A stretch of 35,324 bases of DNA. Source: Bacteroidales bacterium (GTDB lineage Bacteria > Bacteroidota > Bacteroidia > Bacteroidales > F082). The notes under the pieces are model-generated. The model searched no databases. It saw only the letters and a program-made list of their open reading frames with translations, and was not told the origin of the DNA. The stretch lies in assembly GCA_030690365.1 (NCBI GenBank), contig JAUYGX010000128.1, positions 1 to 35,324 on the forward strand, written 5' to 3'. A program made the position numbers and the translations under genes. Positions 32,085 through 35,324 of the stretch are shown here, one piece after another (the first letter of the stretch is position 1; every line of letters starts with the position of its first letter).

Positions 32085-32231
32085 TTGAAAGCATTTTCCG
32101 AAGTGGGCCGTATTTTATTCGTTCTTTTAATTGTAACACCTCTTTACTACCACTTGAAGAATTTTAATTCTTCCACACCCGATTACATATACCTAAAACC
32201 GCTCCCGGGCCTAAATACAAACCGAAAATAA
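32085..32231 (+). CDS. Possible 48-residue membrane peptide with TTG start
   Basis: In the 314-bp gap between two genes a frame runs from TTG at 32085 to TAA at 32229-32231. It encodes a hydrophobic stretch (VGRILFVLLIVTPLYYHLKN) and then PDYIYLKPLPGLN. There is no ATG and no clear ribosome site. An upstream TAG at 32073-32075 limits the frame. It may be a short membrane peptide or a decayed gene. The rest of 31970-32283 holds only a weak TATCTTTA (32027-32034). Confidence 0.25.
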   Translation: MKAFSEVGRILFVLLIVTPLYYHLKNFNSSTPDYIYLKPLPGLNTNRK

Positions 32232-32283
32232 AAATTGGCATGTAACAGGATTAAAAAAATAACCCAATTAAATCAAAATAATA

Positions 32284-34116
32284 ATGAGCAAAAAAAATAT
32301 TCATTTGGGAATTAGCATGGCAGGAGCTATATCTGCAGGTGCCTACACTGCCGGAGTAATGGATTATTTACTTGAGGCCCTCGAACACTGGCAAAAGGCA
32401 AAAGATCTTCAGGATGAAGGCAAACTAACAGGTATTCCCCGTCACAACATTATTATCGATATTTTGAGTGGGGCCTCGGCAGGAGGTATGACGGCCGCCT
32501 TAACATCGGCGCTCATTCAACGCGATTTTGAGCATGTTACAAAGGCTGATGTGGAGAGCAACAGTGAAAAGCTGGCCAAAAACCCACTTTACCATTCCTG
32601 GGTAGATCTTACAGATGAGCCTGCCAACGACATGATGCATCAAATGCTCTCGGTTAGCGATATAGAAGACAACGAGTCGGATAATCCGGAAAAAGAAGTT
32701 CGGTCGCTTTTCAACTCAAATTTTATAAAAACCATCGCCGAAAGGCATATCAACACCATTGTAAAAGACAAATCTGTTAAACGCCCATATTTTGCAGATG
32801 ACCTGGAAGTACTGGCTACATTAACCAATCTTCGTGGAATTCCTTTTGAAGTCGTTTTTAACAATCCTTCCTACAAGCGGGTACACCGTATGACACGCCA
32901 TTTTGATCTGGCACATTTCAGGCTTTCGCCGGATGAATCGTACCATGAAGATGGAAGAATCCCGCTTCATTTTAACGACCAAGCCGGTTGCAACAAGGAA
33001 TTGCTCATTGACTCGGCCATGGCTACAGGTGGCTTCCCCATTGGGCTGGAACCAAGAATTATTAGTCGGCTGGGCAAGTATATTACTGACAATAAATATT
33101 TAAACCTGGGAAAACAACCGGCCCTGCACACCATCAATCCCATCGATGAATTCCTCACTTTAAATGTGGATGGAGGGACCATCAACAACGATCCTTTCGG
33201 ATTAACCCAGGAGTTGTTGGACGAACGCTTGGGGGTTTCTGCCAAAAGTAGGAAAATCAAAGCCTCCGAATTTGAGTCCACTGTATTGATGATCGACCCG
33301 TTTCCGAGCCCGAACGAAATTTCCGGTGCCAATTATACTCCTTTAAAGGCGTTTAAATTTATTATTTCAGGCGTCCTGTCTGCCATGCTTGGAGAACTGA
33401 GGATGAAAGAGAATGTGCTTCAATCCGCCTATGGTGATGAAGATTACACTAAATTTCTGATCATCCCTTCCCGGTCGGAAGCTGGTAAATCAGCCGAAAA
33501 TTACATAGCTTGTGGCTCTCTGGGCGGTTTTGGAGGGTTTTTCTCCAAGGACTTCAGAAAACATGACTTTTTACTCGGACGGCGGAATTGCCAGCAATTT
33601 CTAAAACTGCACTTCAGTACACCTGTTGCTGCAAACAACCCAATCCTGGCATATGGGTATCAGGGCATTGAAGATCAGTTTAAAGTATCGGTAAATGAGA
33701 AAGATTATTTCCCGCTAATACCCGATATGCGGGTGCGCATCGATGATGTCACAGGCGAAATTAAAGTACTTTACGTTCAGGATTTTGAAGAGGAAAAATT
33801 TAGCTTTCCACAGATCAGGCTCAGCTATTTACTTGGATTGCAGGACAGTCTGGAAAAGCGAATTTCGGTGCTGATTGCCAACATCACCCATGGCACCGAT
33901 CCTCATTTTAAATCAAACCAAAACGACATTGTTAAACGTTTGCGCAAGAAATCGTGGTTAGACAAAACCCTGGCATCAGTACTTTATAAACCATTGACCC
34001 GAGGATTGTTGTGGTTCGCAAAAAAGAAAGCCAAAGGCCTCCTGGCACAAAAGTTTCTCGACGTGGTAATTGCCGATATGGATAAAAACGGGTTGCTCGT
34101 TGATGATGTGAAATAA
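32284..34116 (+). CDS. Patatin-like phospholipase
   Basis: 610 residues, no signal peptide. The patatin catalytic set is present: an oxyanion-type loop ISMAGAISAGAYTAGVM at 10-26; nucleophile Ser65 in SGASAGG (62-68); catalytic Asp296 in NVDGG (294-298). These give a Ser-Asp dyad that hydrolyses acyl esters of lipids. The protein is longer than plain patatins: about 300 residues follow the Asp, including SGVLSAMLGELRMKENVLQS, a GSLGGFGGFFSKDFRKHDFLLGRR block (kept here as two pieces, GSLGGFGGFF and SKDFRKHDF) and a basic C-terminus with WFAKKKAKGLLAQKFL that could sit on a membrane. It is followed 49 bp later by an unknown gene in the same direction. Confidence 0.9.
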   Translation: MSKKNIHLGISMAGAISAGAYTAGVMDYLLEALEHWQKAKDLQDEGKLTGIPRHNIIIDILSGASAGGMTAALTSALIQRDFEHVTKADVESNSEKLAKNPLYHSWVDLTDEPANDMMHQMLSVSDIEDNESDNPEKEVRSLFNSNFIKTIAERHINTIVKDKSVKRPYFADDLEVLATLTNLRGIPFEVVFNNPSYKRVHRMTRHFDLAHFRLSPDESYHEDGRIPLHFNDQAGCNKELLIDSAMATGGFPIGLEPRIISRLGKYITDNKYLNLGKQPALHTINPIDEFLTLNVDGGTINNDPFGLTQELLDERLGVSAKSRKIKASEFESTVLMIDPFPSPNEISGANYTPLKAFKFIISGVLSAMLGELRMKENVLQSAYGDEDYTKFLIIPSRSEAGKSAENYIACGSLGGFGGFFSKDFRKHDFLLGRRNCQQFLKLHFSTPVAANNPILAYGYQGIEDQFKVSVNEKDYFPLIPDMRVRIDDVTGEIKVLYVQDFEEEKFSFPQIRLSYLLGLQDSLEKRISVLIANITHGTDPHFKSNQNDIVKRLRKKSWLDKTLASVLYKPLTRGLLWFAKKKAKGLLAQKFLDVVIADMDKNGLLVDDVK

Positions 34117-34165
34117 CTACCAAAAGTGTTCATAATCAAAATATTAATCTTTAACAATTTATAAA

Positions 34166-34999
34166 ATGGCCGGAAATAATTCAACAGAACACATCAATGA
34201 TGTGATGAACAACGAGGTGGCTGATCAAACAAATGTGGCAAATCAGGAAGAAACCATCGCAAAGCTCAACCTGAGAAGCCATGTCGCTTACATCGATGCC
34301 GAATCGTACATTGCCAATCCCTACGCCTTGCTGGGTATGGTACTTCAAATCCGCAAAATCGACGGAAAATGTCCTGATAATCTGAACGACCCGAACTTCC
34401 AGTTTGAGTTCACACCATTTCCCATTCTGAGGAAAGTGGATGAGCTCTCGAAACTGACCTCACCTTTGCTTCGCAGCTCCATTGTAGTGGATAAAAAGCT
34501 GGCTGCAAACGTGGCATTTTTAAGTTACCTGAGTGTGGAGCTTTCCAACGAATCTTTTTTTTCGCTCATGATTTTTGATCAAGCTGCCGGCATTATCGAT
34601 CAGCACGATGCCGAATGGCCCGTCAATGTCCGCCAGTGGAAGGTAGACAACCAGGATTTGTTTGACGATCCGGAAATTTGCTATCTGTTCGCTATATCCG
34701 GGTTTGTCCAAAAGAATATTGTGCGTAAAAAGTACAATAAATTCAAAGTGGGCGCAAAAGGCGGTGCATATGGATTAAATATTGGAGGCGAGCTGGCCAC
34801 TTCAACGGAGGAATATTCGCTGGATATAAAATACGGAATCAACCCGATTGTCCTGAAACGCCCCGAACCGGTTGCCAAAGTGAAGAAGACTCTACTTGCC
34901 AATCCAAGTATAGAGGAAAGCAGGTTGTTTTCCGGTTTAACCGGAAGTACCATTCATCAATTTAACAAACTAAGCCGATTAAATGATTTGAAACTTTAA
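34166..34999 (+). CDS. 277-residue protein of unknown function, downstream of the patatin-like gene
   Basis: No family recognised and no signal peptide or membrane segment. Residues 1-35 are Asn/Glu-rich and probably flexible. The middle contains FFSLMIFDQAAGIIDQHDAE and YLFAISGFVQKNIVRKKYNK. A Gly-rich, strand-like stretch at about 199-225 (VGAKGGAYGLNIGGELATST) follows, then a Lys/Pro segment and a helical end. It lies 49 bp after the patatin-like gene and probably shares its transcript. The Gly-rich strands might form a beta structure; function cannot be stated. Confidence 0.75.
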   Translation: MAGNNSTEHINDVMNNEVADQTNVANQEETIAKLNLRSHVAYIDAESYIANPYALLGMVLQIRKIDGKCPDNLNDPNFQFEFTPFPILRKVDELSKLTSPLLRSSIVVDKKLAANVAFLSYLSVELSNESFFSLMIFDQAAGIIDQHDAEWPVNVRQWKVDNQDLFDDPEICYLFAISGFVQKNIVRKKYNKFKVGAKGGAYGLNIGGELATSTEEYSLDIKYGINPIVLKRPEPVAKVKKTLLANPSIEESRLFSGLTGSTIHQFNKLSRLNDLKL

Positions 35000-35005
35000 A
35001 CCAGT

Positions 35006-35147
35006 GAGTCGACTCCGAAAAGTATGTGTTCATTGATTTTCAACTCATTTACCCCTGACCCCTTAAGGGGGATTCGTTGAAAATCAATGAGCTATCTAAA
35101 GTCCCCTATAGGGGATTTAGGGGTGTTTGTCTTTTCGGAGTGGGCTC
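35006..35147. repeat. Nested inverted-repeat element (cloverleaf-like)
   Basis: Outer arms ACTCCGAAAAG (35012-35022) and CTTTTCGGAGT (35131-35141) pair perfectly, with partial pairing beyond. Inside are a 15-bp inverted repeat (35030-35044 with 35076-35090) enclosing the palindrome CCCCTTAAGGGG (35059-35070), and a second palindrome CCCCTATAGGGG (35103-35114). ACCCCT (35051) and AGGGGT (35119) can also pair. The CCCCT..AGGGG core resembles palindromes seen between genes in Bacteroidota genomes. It may be a dispersed REP-like element and could act as a terminator after the unknown gene. Confidence 0.75.
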
Positions 35148-35174
35148 AACCAGATGAATTTAAAATAATATACC

Positions 35175-35324
35175 ATGCGTAAAACTTATCGATACAAAAA
35201 CCTGATCTATGCTGTAGCTGATGATACAGAAGTTGAATTTACCGTTGAATTTGTGTCGGATGGCAATATGGGCCAAACGATACTCAATATTCCGGGCAAC
35301 AGTGATCCTGAGATTGAAGACTCC
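35175..35324 (+). CDS. Unknown protein, N-terminal fragment (runs off the right edge)
   Basis: Opens at ATG 35175 and stays open for 50 codons to the window end: MRKTYRYKNLIYAVADDTEV, then EFTVEFVSDGNMGQTILNIP and GNSDPEIEDS. No signal peptide. No family recognised; the alternating pattern suggests beta strands. It follows the patatin-like and unknown genes in the same direction and may belong with them, though the repeat element lies between. Confidence 0.6.
   Translation, partial: MRKTYRYKNLIYAVADDTEVEFTVEFVSDGNMGQTILNIPGNSDPEIEDS

Noticed and set aside
32236-32252. TGGCATG stretch before the patatin-like gene as a second sigma-54 promoter
   Set aside because: Ten bases after GG the sequence is GA, not the invariant GC, and there is no TTGC.
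1-35324. tRNA, rRNA, CRISPR arrays, insertion sequences, phage genes
   Set aside because: Looked for on both strands by eye. No cloverleaf with conserved tRNA bases, no regularly spaced repeats, no transposase or phage protein was recognised.

Overview
The window looks like chromosome of a member of the Bacteroidota. The evidence is indirect. Many genes have a TANNTTTG-type -7 promoter element. Most genes lack a clear Shine-Dalgarno sequence, and the DNA is moderately AT-rich. Intergenic palindromes resemble those common in that phylum, and several gene families (EttA, YwbE, the ABC/permease pair, large cytosolic PAS histidine kinases) fit. No rRNA, tRNA, CRISPR array, insertion sequence or phage gene was seen.

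Positions 1-9469 (all minus strand) hold a gas vesicle cluster read from gvpA leftwards: gvpA, a coiled-coil protein, a GvpC-like repeat protein with a C-terminal winged-helix-like domain, a six-repeat DnaJ-type zinc protein, a 60-residue protein, gvpN, a small coiled-coil protein, a GvpA/J-family protein, an Hsp20, an ArsA/Get3-type ATPase, a CDC48-type double AAA+ ATPase, a GvpF/L-J-domain fusion, and the start of a second GvpF/L that leaves the window. Pieces of Hsp40, Hsp20, Get3 and CDC48 machinery are therefore packed into one vesicle locus. GvpG and GvpK are not in view and may lie beyond the left edge.

Positions 9470-13130 look like the control unit for that cluster. A REC-PAS-PAS histidine kinase is followed by an NtrC-family sigma-54 activator. 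Between the activator and gvpA lie a near-perfect sigma-54 promoter (GG-N10-GC, 9549-9565) and an upstream inverted repeat (9702-9717) suited to be the activator's enhancer site. The proposal is that this pair switches buoyancy on through sigma-54.

Positions 13131-14503 are an AT-rich insert with a HEPN/MNT nucleotidyltransferase pair. It has a 16-bp palindrome over its promoter, and degraded coding remnants lie downstream. Positions 14504-16571 encode SelD and SelU (tRNA 2-selenouridine pathway). Positions 16874-19973 hold housekeeping genes: a DUF5808-like membrane protein, EttA, YwbE and an APS kinase. Positions 20015-26932 hold two large soluble sensor kinases. Positions 27250-31287 hold a 596-residue protein of unknown function and an ABC exporter pair. 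Positions 31460 to the end hold an unknown membrane protein, a patatin-like phospholipase, an unknown protein, a nested inverted-repeat element, and the start of another unknown gene.
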